Part shown: positions 24,547-37,000 of the stretch, piece by piece
Layout of the letters: each line of letters begins with the position of its first letter
Position numbering within the stretch: position 1 is the stretch's first letter
Origin: Purpureocillium takamizusanense
Taxonomy: Eukaryota > Ascomycota > Sordariomycetes > Hypocreales > Ophiocordycipitaceae
DNA: 64,000 nt
Direction of reading: 5' to 3'
Assembly (NCBI RefSeq): GCF_022605165.1
Contig: NC_063075.1
Location: forward strand, 1,674,001-1,738,000
The notes under the pieces: generated by a model
The model's database searches: none
What the model saw: the letters and a program-made list of their open reading frames with translations, nothing else
What the model was told of the DNA's origin: nothing
Translations under genes and position numbers: made by a program

Positions 24547-25233
24547 TTAGCCTGCCTCTTCCATCATCTGAATAAATTCTTCAAGGTTGACACCGCCCTT
24601 GCCGTCGTGATCGAGGTGCTCAATCATGCTTTGAATCTCCTCGTCCGTCATCGACCGCTCATCCTTGATATCCTGCGCGAGATGTCGCATGTCCTCAAAC
24701 GATATTATACCATCCCCATCATAGTCGAACATGTTGAAGACTTTGGTGGCCTCCTCGCGGGGGTCACGGTTGGCAATGAGCTTTGCGGCGCATAGCCTGA
24801 ACTGGTCGAGATAAACGTATAGTCGGTTTACGGGGCAGTGATGCGGATCTTGCCAGTCGGGCGGAACCGAGCCGTACGCTTCCAATTCTCGAAAGTATTC
24901 GGGTTTCGGCAAATCGAACCCCAGCGCTGCTAGCGAGTGCTTGAACTCGTAACTGTTGAGCCACCCCTTCTTCTTCATGTCCATCAAGTCAAACTTTGCC
25001 TTCGAGTTAGTTCTCAACGTTATGCATGGCGCGGAATGCCCCCCATTGGGTCAGTAACTTACGACCTCGTCGATGTGGTCGCGGTCCTCGTCGGCGATGG
25101 CTCCGTACTCTTCATTTGTCGATACTTGGGGCGCTGGCGGCTGTCGCGTCCGTTGCTGTTGCTGAGACTGTTGATTCGAGCTTCCCGCCATAGACCGCAT
25201 AGCAAATGGCCTGGGCGTCGTGTGAGGGTTCAT
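24547..25233 (-). CDS. CDC31: Centrin, Cdc31-like EF-hand protein
   Basis: Calcium-binding protein of the spindle pole body half-bridge; yeast Cdc31 also serves at nuclear pores in mRNA export. Exons are complement(25063-25233) and (24547-24999), 207 aa, with a 63-nt intron ending in CTAACTCGAAG. The N-terminus (about 1-45) is a Gln/Pro-rich extension. EF-hand 1 (DMKKKGWLNSYE) lacks the acidic residues at loop positions 3 and 5. EF-hand 3 (DYDGDGIISFED) is canonical, and EF-hand 4 (DHDGKGGVNLEE) is probably functional. EF-hand 2 is degenerate. The open frame runs 12 codons upstream of this ATG but only to a TTG, so 25233 is the first possible Met. Downstream Met residues at 12 and 15 are alternatives. 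The protein is longer than the usual 160-170 aa. Confidence 0.85.
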
Positions 25234-26187
25234 GCTGGCGGTAAGGCGTGGGCGCCGGAGCTTAGGCAACGGCGAGAGGGGGGAGAGAAGGATCCTGCCA
25301 AAGCCAGTGCATGCACTGATGCTCAGTCCAAAGAGGTTGTTTGTAAGAGAGGCCGTTCGGTCGCAAGGTAGAGCCAGGAAGTCTTTGACAGGGCGGAGTG
25401 CGTTGCAATGACTTGGCGTTGGTGGTCAGTTGGAGGATTGATTGTTCGTCAGTCGGCATCAGTTGGCGAGCTAGACCAATGCGACGCGCTTAGGACGCGA
25501 CTTTGGGAATGCGTCTGACGCCGGTTTGCCTCGCGGTACGTCCTTGCGCGGTAGCCCGCAAGGCAGCTGGCTAGGCACCAGGGACCTTGGAGACAGGTAG
25601 CTTCTTTCAGAGTGGTGATTGGTGGGCGTTAGTCAGCCGTAGATTGATGAGCCAATTGGGCGCGAAAGTTTGGGTCTGAGGCAGCAACGGCCCCAGCCTA
25701 GCACTGCTGGCCCAGCTCCCAGCCCAGCCCAGAGTCAGAACGACAAGGCGAACACGAAAAAAGCTGGCCTGCCGCACAGTTACGCCGCTCAACACCTGCG
25801 AGGTTGAAAAGGGCGTGCCACCCACCCTTCGCCAACGTTTCGGCAGCGTCACCAGCTCCTTCTCAACTTTGCACTCATTTACACTACCCTGCGCATCGGC
25901 CGATCGCTCGCAGCGTCCCAAAACAGCTCCGGCGAGGGTGCCCTCGCGGTTTCTCGCGTTTCGTGCCCGCACCACGAAAGCTCGAGAGGAACATCGGCGG
26001 CCATCACGAAGGGTTCGCCTATGCGAACGACTCGCATCCGAGCGGCTCAGCAAGTCCGTCGAGCTTAGGCTAGCGACAACCCGACGCTCCTTTCTGCGAG
26101 CCCGTGTCCGCGACGCGGTGAAGCTGCCCACTATAGAGCTTGGGCGAAGCGCAAGCCCGGCCCGAAGGCCTGCAACCTCAGGCCATC
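25234..26187. promoter_or_regulatory. Divergent spacer between centrin and NUP145
   Basis: A 954-bp head-to-head spacer. Long GC-rich frames at 25607-26237 occur on both strands without recognisable domains and are most likely leader sequence. No regulatory motif could be assigned with confidence. Confidence 0.45.
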
Positions 26188-29100
26188 ATGTCGTTTGGCA
26201 CTGGTGGCGGGTTTGGGAGCTTCGGCTCGAACAATAACCAGAACACCGGCAACTTCGGCGGATTTGGCGCAAACAATCCTACGTCAGGTATGAAACGATC
26301 GCCGGCGATCCCACAATCCATAGCCAACGAATTACTGACACAACCACGTTCTAGGCTTTGGAGCCGGCAACACTGGCACCGGCTTTGGCCAGACTACCAA
26401 CACAGGCGGCGGCATGTTTGGTGGCACCGCCAACCCAAGTGGTTTCGGCGCCTCGACAGGTGAGACGAATTTCCTCTTTAACACTTCATTTCTGACTCGT
26501 GCCTAGCCGGTGGATTTGGAGCGAACACCGGCGGCGGATTCGGTAACAAACCCGCTTTTGGCGGCGGTTCAACGACTGCTGGTGGCTTGTTTGGCGGCGC
26601 GTCCGCGAACACAGGGTCTACCGCGTTCGGGGCTTTCGGTGGTGGCAATACCGCGACCACGGCATCTCCTTTTGGGGGTGGTAATACAGCCGGCAGCGGT
26701 CTGTTCGGCAACAATGCTCAAAAGACAGGCTTCGGCACCACAGGCACCACGGGGACATCACTGTTCGGTGCCGGTAATGCCAACGCGGGGAGCGGCTTTG
26801 GTGCCACCAGTGGCTTTGGGGCGACAAACAACCCCGGCATAGGGGGCGGCGTCGGAGACCCTCCAGGCACCGCGTCCACTCCATTCCAGGCTTTCACTGA
26901 GAAGGAGCCGGCCAATAACCAAACTAGCTCGTTCCAGAACATCTTGTTCCAAGAACCCTACAAGAAGTGGTCTTCGGAGGAGCTTCGATTGACCGACTAT
27001 GTACAAGGACGACGCCATGGCAATGCCAGTGGAGCTGGAGCGTTCGGGGTTGGCTCCAACTTCGGTGGTGGGTTTGGAACAAGCAATCAGACCGCGGGCG
27101 CGTTCGGCGGTAACACGAACAATACCACCGGTGGGCTCTTCGGTGCTTCCAATACCAACGCCAATGCCGGCAATACCACAGGTGCCTTTGGACAGACTGG
27201 AACTGGCACCTTTGGCGCCTCTGCCAACCAAACAACTGGCGGTGGTCTGTTCGGAGGAAACAAGCCAAGCGGTGGCTTGTTTGGTGGTGCTCAGACTCAG
27301 CAGCAACAGGGCGGCGGCGGCTTATTTGGGGCAAATGCCGCTGGAGGCTTCGGCTCTACCGGTAACGCGACAAACAATGCGTTTGGCGCTGCGAATACGA
27401 ACACCGGTGGCGGCTTGTTTGGTGCCAACACACAGACAAATAAGCCACAGGGCACGGGTTTCAGTTTTGGCAACGCAAATACCGCGAACGCAAACACCGG
27501 CGGCTTTGGCAACGCGGGCAGCGCGTTCGGCGCTTCCAACGCCAATACCGGAGGAGGTCTTTTCGGCAATTCTGGCAATCAAGCCAACAGTGGAGGCTTG
27601 TTTGGCCAAAACCAGCAGCAGCAACAACAGCAGCCGCAGCAGCAGCAGCCGAATGCTGGCAACGCCTTTGGGGGCGGTTTCGGAGCGCAAACCCAGAATC
27701 AGCCGAGTGGCGGTGGGTTATTTGGTAACAATCAGCAAAAGCCAGCGACAGGCGGCCTTTTCGGTTCAGGCGCCGCCAACACTGCCGGCGGCGGCCTCTT
27801 CGGCGGCAACACAGCTCAACAACAAGGTACAGGCGCATTCGGATCGAGTAACAACGCTGCAGGAGGCGGTGGTCTCTTCGGCGCTGCCAAACCCAACACC
27901 GGTGGTGGTCTCTTTGGAGGGGCCACCACTCAGTCGAATGCAACTGGAGGAACAGGACTGTTTGGCGGTCCGGGTCCGGGAACTCAGAATCAGCAACCAA
28001 CTGGCTCATCACTCTTCGGCGCTGCTGGCAGCAGCACTCAACAGAAGCCTGGCGGTCTCTTTGGGTCGACGACCCAACCCGCGGGCTCAAGCCTCTTTGG
28101 TGGGCAAGCCACTCAGAACCAGGGCAGCTCTCTCTTTGGCGGTGCGAATCAGCAGCAGAGCCAGAGTGCAGGTCTGGGTGGTTCTCTATTGGGCAACTCT
28201 CAGCAAGCCAACAACCCCCCTCAGGGGCTCACGGCGAACCTCAGCGACGTGTCGGCTTACGGGAGCCCATCTCTGTTCGCCGGTGTCGGGGGCAGTGAAG
28301 TTTCCAACCCGGGTCCTCTGGCCACGCCCTTGAATGGCAACTCCAAACCACGACGAAGCTCCATTCTGCCCATGTACAAGCTCGCCCCTGCAGCCGCGTC
28401 GAGATTCGCTACTCCCCAGAAAAGGGGCTTTGGCTTCTCTTATAGTTCATACGGTACTCCGGGTGTCAGTCCCGCCAGCAGCATCTCGAGCACGCCAGGC
28501 GCACTTGGCCGCAGCCTTCTCAGCTCGAGCTCTGTCGGCTCGTTGAGCAAGAGCATGTCGACTAACAATCTTCGGCGAAGTTTCAACACAGAAGACAGCA
28601 TCTTGGCACCTGGTGCTTTCGCGTCAAACTCTAGCTCTCGCTGGTATGGCAGCACCGGCTCGAAAAAGCTGGTTATCAACAGGGACATTAGGAGCGACCT
28701 TTTCTCCACGCCTCAGAAAGACAGACCTCTCCTTGATGGCAGCACCAACTCCCGCAAGCTGTCGAAACGAGTGAGCTTCGATACAAGGACAGTCGACGGG
28801 GAGGATAGCACGCCGGTGCGGAGCACACTGCCAGCTCCTGAGGCGGCTACCGAGGTTCCGACCGATGAGACCACCCCCCGGCAGAACAGGTCTTCCCTGG
28901 GATCAAACGGCTCCAAGACCCCAGAGGTGGAGCAAGTGAAGGGCAATGAGCTTGCCATTGTACATGAAGAGGACAACTCGGTCACACCAGCAACGCCGAG
29001 CTCGTCCGGGTTCGACAACATGCCAGGAGAATACTGGATGCGACCTTCCAAGGAAGAGCTTTTGGGCATGAACCGGATGCAGCGACAGAGAATCGATCGT

Positions 29101-32100
29101 TTCACCGTCGGCCGCGAAAATGTCGGCTATATCATGTTCAAAGTCCCTGTCGACATCAGCGGCATAGAGATTGAGGAGTTGTGCGGCAATATCATACAGC
29201 TCGAGCCTCGCTCTGCCACAGTCTATCCAGTGCAGGCCAAAAAGCCCCCTGTTGGAAAAGGGTTGAATGTGCCGGCACAAATCGCCTTAGAGCAGTCCTG
29301 GCCGCGAGGCGGCCGTGACAGGCGAGCCACGAGCGATTCCAAGCGCTTCGGCAAGCACATTGAGCGGCTCAAGCGAATCCCCGACACTACCTTCGAGAGC
29401 TACGACACGGAGACCGGTGTATGGATCTTCTCGGTTGAGCACTTTACCACGTATGGCCTTGACGATTCTGAGGAGGAATCTGACGATGACACTGCCCCCC
29501 CGGAGCCCAACACCACATCGCTCGCTGCCCACCCACAGCTGATTGCTTTGGATGTGTCTGTCAACTCCGCCATGGATGACGACACCTTCGATTTCAAACA
29601 ACAGAGAGGCGTTCCCGGTGCATTTGAAGAACAGGAAGAGCTTTATCCTGATGGACACATCAACAAGCAGTCTTTTTTAGGGGCTAGCTCCGCGGATCCG
29701 GCGACCAACAATGTTGCGTTGTCACTCGACGAGTATGACGACAACATGGGCGACGGATATGACCTGTCCGATGACGAAGACATGACGAGATCTTCCATGG
29801 GACTCCATCAAGCCGCGGAGCAAGACGACAACTCGTCGGAGAATGAGGTCGAGACGAAGAGAGGTACACCGGGGGGCATTCTCAGAGCCCGGATGCGGGC
29901 GATGAAAGACTCCGTTGGTCCGGTGCACTTGGAGGTTGCGGATGGCGACGACTGGATGGAGATGCTGCGCAAGACGGTTAGCCCTGTCAAGACAGACCGT
30001 CATCTCTTGCGAGAGTTGAACGAGTCACCGTCCAAGAAGGCTGGCCAGGAGACGAGCTTCGAGGATATCGAACACAACGGCCGGAAATCGTCAATATGGG
30101 GGAAGAGTTTCGGCAAGGTGGGCAAACTGAGCACCGCAGCTGCAGGCAGTCAGTTGGCTGCGGATAAAGGCCGCGGGTTCGCAACCAGCATCGACTTGAT
30201 GAACTCTTTGTTCGAGAAGCCGAAACCCACTCGTCAGAATCTCCGTGCTTCTGCCTCAGCCATTGGCTTTCCACAGGTCCGTACAAGAATTGCATTATGA
30301 GCTGGCGGGGCTCTCTTCCCCCCCGCGGGCCTCGTACAACCCGACTTTGGATGCTAATACTTGCGCATAACAGTGGCCCTACGAAAGACACGACAAAGCG
30401 CTCGCAGTGGACGGGGCAGAACAGGCATTTCATGACGCCTCGCGACCTACTTGGGGTCCCGACGAGACATTGGTCTTGACTCGATCGCTAAACACTTTGC
30501 AGTCGTCTCGCCCTTTTCACAATAACTCTGGTGTTTTAACCCTTCAGAGGTCTGGTATTCAAAGTGGACGTCAGGACATTCGCCTAGGGAGGCTTTCAAC
30601 TGAGGTACCTATGCCTAGTGTCGTCATGTTCGTTCTTGTTCTAACCTGACCATAGACTTCCAAGCAGTTTCTCCGGGCACAAGATCAGGTCACTGAAATT
30701 CGGGTGGTCGACGGCGTGCCAGCTGCAACCTTGCGCGCCACTCGCCTTCAAGAGTTGTTCCATCGCCAGGACATGAATGACCCGGTCAACATACACGAGC
30801 AGCGAGTTTGGGAGCTCGCAGGTATCCTTTTCGACAGTGAAACCGGCTCTGACTCTGTCGAGGCCGACCATGGCCAACGAAAGGCCCGGCTGTCCAAGTT
30901 TTGGACCGAGCTCGTGGAGCCTGCCTCGAGCACAAACATTGGACTTGCAGGCTCAAGTGAAGAGAAGGCCGTCGCTTGTCTCGCGGGCCATCGAATTACT
31001 GAGGCATGCCGGCATCTACTGGACGGCAAAAATTTCAGATTGGCAACCTTGGTCCCGCTCATTGGCACGAGCGATACCGCCAAAAGCGATATGAGGGGCC
31101 AGCTTAAGGCCTGGCACGATTCGAAGATGCTCTCCGAGTTTACGGAAGCGGTGCGAACGGTCTATGAACTTCTAGCTGGAAACGTGAGTGTCTGCGATGG
31201 AATGAAAGACGTGCCCGCGGAGGATCGGATGGAGTCGTTTGTTATCTCGAAGAAATTCGGCCTGGATTGGCGGCAGTCATTCGGATTGCGCCTCTGGTAC
31301 GCAACCGCACCGACCGACGATGCCGCTGTGGCAGTGAGGCTATTTCAGGAGGACATTCAGCAAGATCGGGAAGAGTTGCCCAAACCTTGGTACACGGAAC
31401 AAGGCATCGTGCCTCTGTGGGACGACTCGGATTCAGCAAATCGACAGGATCTCCTTTGGGGCCTTCTTCAACTTTACGCGGACAGGGACGCAGACCTGGA
31501 GGCCATCATCCGCCCGGAGAACTCGCAGCTATCGCCCCTCGATACCAGACTTTGCTGGCAACTCGGCCTGGCCTTGACATCTACAGGAAAGGTCTCATTT
31601 GGGCAAGATTCTGCCTCAAAGGCAGATGCAGCTACGTTGTCATATGCAGCGCAGCTCACTGGTGCGGGTGATTGGCTAGAGGCAACTTTTGTTTTGCTGC
31701 ACCTCACCGACCGCACGTCTCGTATGAAGGCATTACAGGAACACCTTTGTCGACATGCAGGGCTGATCGGACCCGAAAGTGGGACAACATTCACGCTCCT
31801 CACCGAAAAGTTCCACATTCCCGCCGCATGGCTGTGGGAGGCGCTGGCCCTCTACATGCGTAGTGTGCGGAAGGACGCCTCGGCGGAGGTACACTGCTTG
31901 CTTCAAGCAGGATCTTTCGTGGAGGCACATCGTGTGTTGATTAACCAAGTGGCCCCCCGTGCCATCATCGAGCGCGATTACGCCATCTTGTCTGCTCTTC
32001 TGTCACAGTTTGATGGTCGGCATGAGATGGTGTCGGAGTGGAATCAAGGCGGCGAGATTTATAGCCTTTTCCTCAAGCTTGTGCAACACCGAGGTAGAGG

Positions 32101-32407
32101 CGAGACCGCGCCAGCCGCACTCCTGGAGAAGCTTCTTGCCAAACTTGGAATGATGAACCGGGGCGTGGGCGACTCTGAAGTCATGCGATACGCTGCAGTG
32201 TCAGACATGGCAGACGAGACGGCGAAGGAGATCTTCAAGCAGGCCAGAAAGAAGCAGGTGTGTGCCTCCATCTCGGAAGCCTTTATTTCTTTCTCCCGTT
32301 GCTAACCTGACCAGGACGCCGAACTCCGATCCCAAATTCTTACCCTGCCACTTACACAGGACCGCTTGCTGGCTTACTCTGTCGATCTAAGTATGGAGGT
32401 GTTTTGA
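26188..32407 (+). CDS. NUP145: Nucleoporin Nup145 (Nup98-Nup96 self-cleaving precursor)
   Basis: Nuclear pore precursor cut into an FG-repeat Nup98-type protein and a Y-complex scaffold. Six exons: 26188-26287, 26355-26459, 26507-30276, 30374-30604, 30656-32257 and 32315-32407; 1,966 aa. Residues 1 to about 640 are FG/GLFG repeats with Gln-rich patches. A GLEBS-like Rae1/Gle2-binding segment lies at about 210-238 (EELRLTDYVQGRR). The autoproteolytic domain spans about 905-1055 and ends in HFTTYGL; by homology cleavage falls between F1048 and T1049. It would give a Nup98 of about 1,048 aa and a Nup96 part of about 918 aa, the latter starting with an acidic linker and then alpha-helical Nup96/Nup145C sequence (QWPYERHDKALAV onward). 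The nucleophile is Thr rather than the usual Ser. The last exon codes for only 30 residues. Confidence 0.95.
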
Positions 32408-32891
32408 CCGTACTGCGGTACGCCGTCAGCTAGCATGATCGGGACAAGCAGATAGAACGAAAGGCGCAGCAGTACTGCTCTGAGAGGGCAGATGGCGCGA
32501 AGCACGAAGACGGCGGCATTCAGTATGAGGGCAAACGTGTAGTATAGTAGATAGCTCCATAGCTCCGCATAATCAACATGGGTTGATTGTGACTCGATAT
32601 TGTCTCCAAGATTCAAAATGATCGTCGAAGCCAACGCGTATAAAGCTGGAAGTGCTTTCACCTAGAATTATCTTTCGTCGCCTGCGCCCTTGATTCTACG
32701 GGTGGGCCGAATGGTGTTGTTGGTGGTGCATGAGGCTTCCAAGGTTCTTTAGTGGACCCCAAAGCTCCATATCAGCATGCATAGTGCAACGGGGGTCTCC
32801 TACGACGCCGGTCACCTCAATGTCGACACACAAGCATGAAGTCTGAGACAACCCGGCCTTGAGGCGATCTATTCGTACGTGCGTCCTCATC
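32408..32891. other. Spacer between NUP145 and the SET gene
   Basis: NUP145 3' UTR plus the promoter of the SET gene, 484 bp. A hydrophobic minus-strand frame (32374-32661) opens with GTG and is not called. No other feature was seen. Confidence 0.45.
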
Positions 32892-33557
32892 ATGTCCAAG
32901 CCCAAAAACTGGCCAGACTCTATTCGATACCTCAAGGCTCCTCTTCACGCAAAGGAGCTCACCGCCGCACAGTTGGCGTTCCTAAAAAGCAACCCAGACG
33001 AGCTCGCGGTCATCCCCGCCTCCGCGACGCTCACGCCCTCACCAAACGTCAAGATCCAGACCATACGGGAGCCATCGCACCCAGCAAACGGGCAGCAAGG
33101 CCTATACGCCGCGCAGAACCTCAAGCCCGGGTCCTTCATCCTTGCGTATCTGGGCCGCGTGCACCCCGGGAGCTCGTCCTCCGCGGAGAGCGACTACGAC
33201 CTTTGGCTGAGTCGCGGAGAAGAAGCTGGGGAGGAGGAGGAGGACGGGGCCGGTGGTGGTGGTGGTGGTGGTGGTGGTGGGCTGGCCGTGGACGCTGCGT
33301 TCGAGGGCAACGAGGGGCGTTTCGTCAACGACTACCGGGGCGTCGGGGAGAGGGCGAATGCGGTATTTGGGACGGCGTTTTGCGAGCGCTGGGGCGAGGT
33401 GTGCATGGGGGTCTGGGTCGTGGGCGGGAAGAACGCGGCGGGCAGGGGCATCAAGAAAGGAGAGGAGATACTGGTGAGCTACGGCAAAGGCTTTTGGGAG
33501 GAGAGGCTGAAGAAGGGTGGTCAAGAGAACGCCGAACGGAGGGAAGAGGGTCATTGA
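32892..33557 (+). CDS. Small SET-domain protein
   Basis: A single-exon 221-residue protein dominated by a SET domain, the fold of S-adenosylmethionine-dependent lysine methyltransferases. Visible motifs are GQQGLYAAQNLKPGSFI (the GxG strand), FVNDYRG (in the place of the usual NHS motif) and GEEILVSYGKGFW (the catalytic Tyr region). No pre-SET or post-SET cysteine clusters are present. A (GGT)n microsatellite at 33252-33281 encodes ten consecutive glycines after a Glu-rich stretch, in the SET insertion loop. Substrate is unknown; it could be a histone or a ribosomal/translation-factor methyltransferase. The gene is tail-to-tail with the MYST acetyltransferase, 470 bp apart. Confidence 0.8.
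   Translation: MSKPKNWPDSIRYLKAPLHAKELTAAQLAFLKSNPDELAVIPASATLTPSPNVKIQTIREPSHPANGQQGLYAAQNLKPGSFILAYLGRVHPGSSSSAESDYDLWLSRGEEAGEEEEDGAGGGGGGGGGGLAVDAAFEGNEGRFVNDYRGVGERANAVFGTAFCERWGEVCMGVWVVGGKNAAGRGIKKGEEILVSYGKGFWEERLKKGGQENAERREEGH
33252..33281 (+). repeat. (GGT)n microsatellite encoding poly-Gly
   Basis: About ten GGT units inside the SET-domain gene, coding for ten glycines. It is likely length-variable. Confidence 0.85.
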
Positions 33558-34026
33558 CAGCGCGCTGCATTGCACGAAACCACCGCAGCCTGCCATGTAC
33601 TTTATAATTCTTGGCACACTCGAGGGTATCTCTGAGTAAGGCCTCTCTAGTCGCTCGGGGTATTGATGACGGCCTTTTCGCACCAATCCACCGCTGGGAA
33701 CATGATCCCTTAAAGACCGTGATCCCGCATATAAGGACCCACGGGGCCTGACCGATGTACCTACCTACACACGGCCTCTAGAGCCGGAGATGCGCAAAAG
33801 ATGTCAGTCGCTTATTCAAGAACGATATGGGAATTGAGTATTAGTGCATGCTCAAAGGATGAGATCGAACCCCTCTTGGTATCAAAATTTAATCGCACTA
33901 ATTCTGCAGATCATCAATAGCTCCCAACGTCACCGTTGACATCGTGTGCCCTCCCAAAAATAGTGTCTAGAACACTGTCCCCCAAAAACACATGTCGGCG
34001 TCATCCCGACTTGTACAAAGAGCCAT
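33558..34026. other. Tail-to-tail spacer, SET and MYST genes
   Basis: Converging 3' UTRs. Contains GATGTACCTACCTACAC near 33755, another member of the TACCTA word family. No gene seen. Confidence 0.4.
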
Positions 34027-37000
34027 CTACTCGTCCTCACCTTCCGCATCGACATCGTCCTCTCCCGGGGCCCCATTGATGGCATCCAGAGGTCCTTCGC
34101 TGTTCGCTACAACAACTTGTACTTCTTCCTTTGCAGGTTGATCCATCCGGGCTCGTTCAGTGTCCGACCTCTTCGCCTCAGTTTCGGCACGCAGGCGGGC
34201 CTGTCTCTCTAGCCACCCGGGAGGTAGACCAGGCCCGCTATCAGCATTGCCATAGTCTGACTTCTTGGTTCCCTTGGGCCATCGACCTGGTCCGCGTCCA
34301 GTGCCACCAGTCTTCCGTCGTGCGCTGCTGCTGGTCTTAGGTCTGCTTGGTCTGCTTGGTCTGCTTGCTGTAGGTCGACGGGCGCTACCACTGGAACGTT
34401 TTGGCCGTGACGAACTCGTCGAAGATCGAGGCGGGGCAGGCTGACTTATGCTTTGGCGCGACCTGTCGGCCCGTCGACTGACTGTCACAGGCGGGAATAC
34501 CTCAAACCGACTCGCGGGTATGTCCTTGTAAGGCTCTGACCATGACTGTGATGCTACAGCACCTTCCTCCTCAGCTTTGTCGGCCGGTTCGGCATTCTCC
34601 TTGTCCTCAGATGTGCGCTTTTCAGAAGACGGCGTGTCCTCTGAGCCGTCTAGTGTCATGTCTGCCTCACTGACAACGGCTGATGGCTCTTTGGAGGCGC
34701 TCTGGCTATGCCCGTTCGTTAGAGAACGGCCTTCTGCACTGGCGATATTGTGTCCTTCTTGAAGCTTCGCCTCCTCCTCCTCGCGTGGTGCGATAGTACT
34801 GAGAGGTGGGCCAAGTTCAAAATTAACGGCGTTGCTTCGGCCCATGACGTATGGAGTCCAGGCTAGTGCTTCCGGCTTTAGCGTCACGTAGCCCTTTGAC
34901 GCCCACTTCGCCACGTAGTGTCTGCAGTAGTCGAGGTCGACACGGAAAGCGTACAAATGAGTCTGCGGGTCTCTCACCAAGGCTCGAAGACCCTCCAGGG
35001 CGGACACAACGTCGTCTGCCGTCATGCCTGTATCATCGGATATTCGTTTGACGCTCAAGCCATCGGAGTGGTGCTTGTTGGCATCCACCAAATTCAGGAA
35101 GTATCGACACAGCTCGAGGCGCCAGTAGTTGCGATATGAAACGAGCCCCATGTCTGATAACGGCTTCTCTGGCGAGCCAGTCTTCTGCTCTACCTTGGTC
35201 AGGAGGTATGAAAAGTCGATGAGCAGGTTTCCGTAGCCCTTCCTTTGGTGGATAGGTAGTGTCAAGATACAGGACACATTGTTCTGGCTACTGGCGCGCT
35301 TCTCCTTGGAGAAGTAGCCCACAAAATGGTAGCCGCAGTCGTCATATTCGCAGAGGATGTAGAACAGGAAAGGCTCCACATCGTAGTACAACGTCTTCGA
35401 ACCAAGAAAGAGCTTCGCTAGGAGGCAGAGGTTTTGACAGTAGACTGGGTGCTTTCGCCCGTCCACTTCGAAGATCGATACTGAGCCATGGCGGTAGATC
35501 TCGTCCCCAGGTGGGTGTTTTGTGGCGCATTTGAGCTTGTGTCGCCATGCAACATAATCCGAGTTCATGTACTTCAGGCAGAACTCGCAGATGTAGAGGA
35601 TGCGGTTCCTGCTGTATTCTGCTGGATACGGCGCCGCATACCATGTATCGATTTCCCATCCGCCGAACTCGATGCATTCAATCTGGCTTGCGTTGTCGCT
35701 GGACTTTTTCGCCTTCCGCACTGGCATATCAGCCTCGGCCTGCATTGCGAGAATACGAGCGCGCCACTCATCCTCGGCCTTCTGCTTGGCCTGGTCAAAT
35801 CTCTTGCGGTCATCAGGAGTGGGCAGTGTCTTCGACGTATCCGCTTCTGCTTCCGTCAGAATACCGCCGTAAGGCCGCCCTTTTGCGTCATCCGTTTCTT
35901 TGTCAAAGAACGAGTAAAAAGGCTGGGAGTATAGATCTGATGTGAAAGGCGTGGGAAGGGAGCTGATCGGGGTCGGGACTGCCGCTGGCCGCACAGGAGT
36001 CGATCGTGAGGCAGGGGTCGGCTTTGATCCTGCAGTAGCTGTTGCCACACCAGGGCGTCTCCTATCGCGCTTCTTGCGAGACAAAATTTCTTTGAGATTC
36101 CCAGGCCGTACTTCGATATTGATGACTAACGAGGTACGAGACCGCTTCATGACGGTAACGGGTGGCGGAGGCTGAAGTTTGAGGCGTAGTGTTCTGGAGG
36201 CTCTGCTACTGTCGACGGGGTGGTGGGCAGAGCCACCTTCTTGTACCACTGCCTCGATTGAGGGATACCTTCGCCGTTTTCTTGAAGCCAAAACCTCCTC
36301 TTCTGGCTCGGACGAGGGCGTCTTTCTCTTTTTTGACATCCGAGAACCATCTGTCGAATCGTCGTTCATAGACTCTCGTGGCGCAGTCGCTCGTTCAGCG
36401 GGATCATCGTGTGACTTCTGCTGGTCTCCTCCTTCTGAATGCTGCGATACGGATTGCTCACGGCCATCTGCGCTGTTGCCGTCCTTCATGTCAACATCTT
36501 CATCGTTCAAGTCGGAATCTGTGGCAAAACACTCGGGGCATTTCCACCGATTAGGTGCTGGAAAAGGTTAGTAAAACTTTCGGTACTGCTGGACGTTCGA
36601 TTACTTACTGTTGTGTTCGCTCATTGCTGCCGCATCACGAGCGCATTGTTGATGTGCTGACGCAGTTAGTGGCATTCTCCTGCTAACCACGTTCCAAAGC
36701 AACCGACTTACCATTCTCGCCGCAGTTCGCGCAAGTGAGAAATACTTCGAAATCTTCGCTTGGGTCATTCTCTTCGTCTTGCTTGCAGAAAATGCAAGTG
36801 TTTGAAGGCGCGGCGTCTGACTCTTCGTCCTCTGCCGCCTCGTTTGCGTCCTCCCAAGCTGGTGCTTCATCGGAATCTTCCTCGTCTACAGCGCTCGGAA
36901 GGTCTGAAACGTCGCTCTCTGCATCGTTGTCGTCGTCTTCATCGTCTTCGCCATCTCCATCAATGTCTTCGTCATCAGACTCTACAGGGCGAATCTTGAC

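Noticed and set aside
32374..32661. Hydrophobic minus-strand frame of 95 codons overlapping the NUP145 3' end
   Set aside because: It has membrane-like character, but its first codon is GTG, no ATG precedes the hydrophobic part, and no intron signal supplies one.
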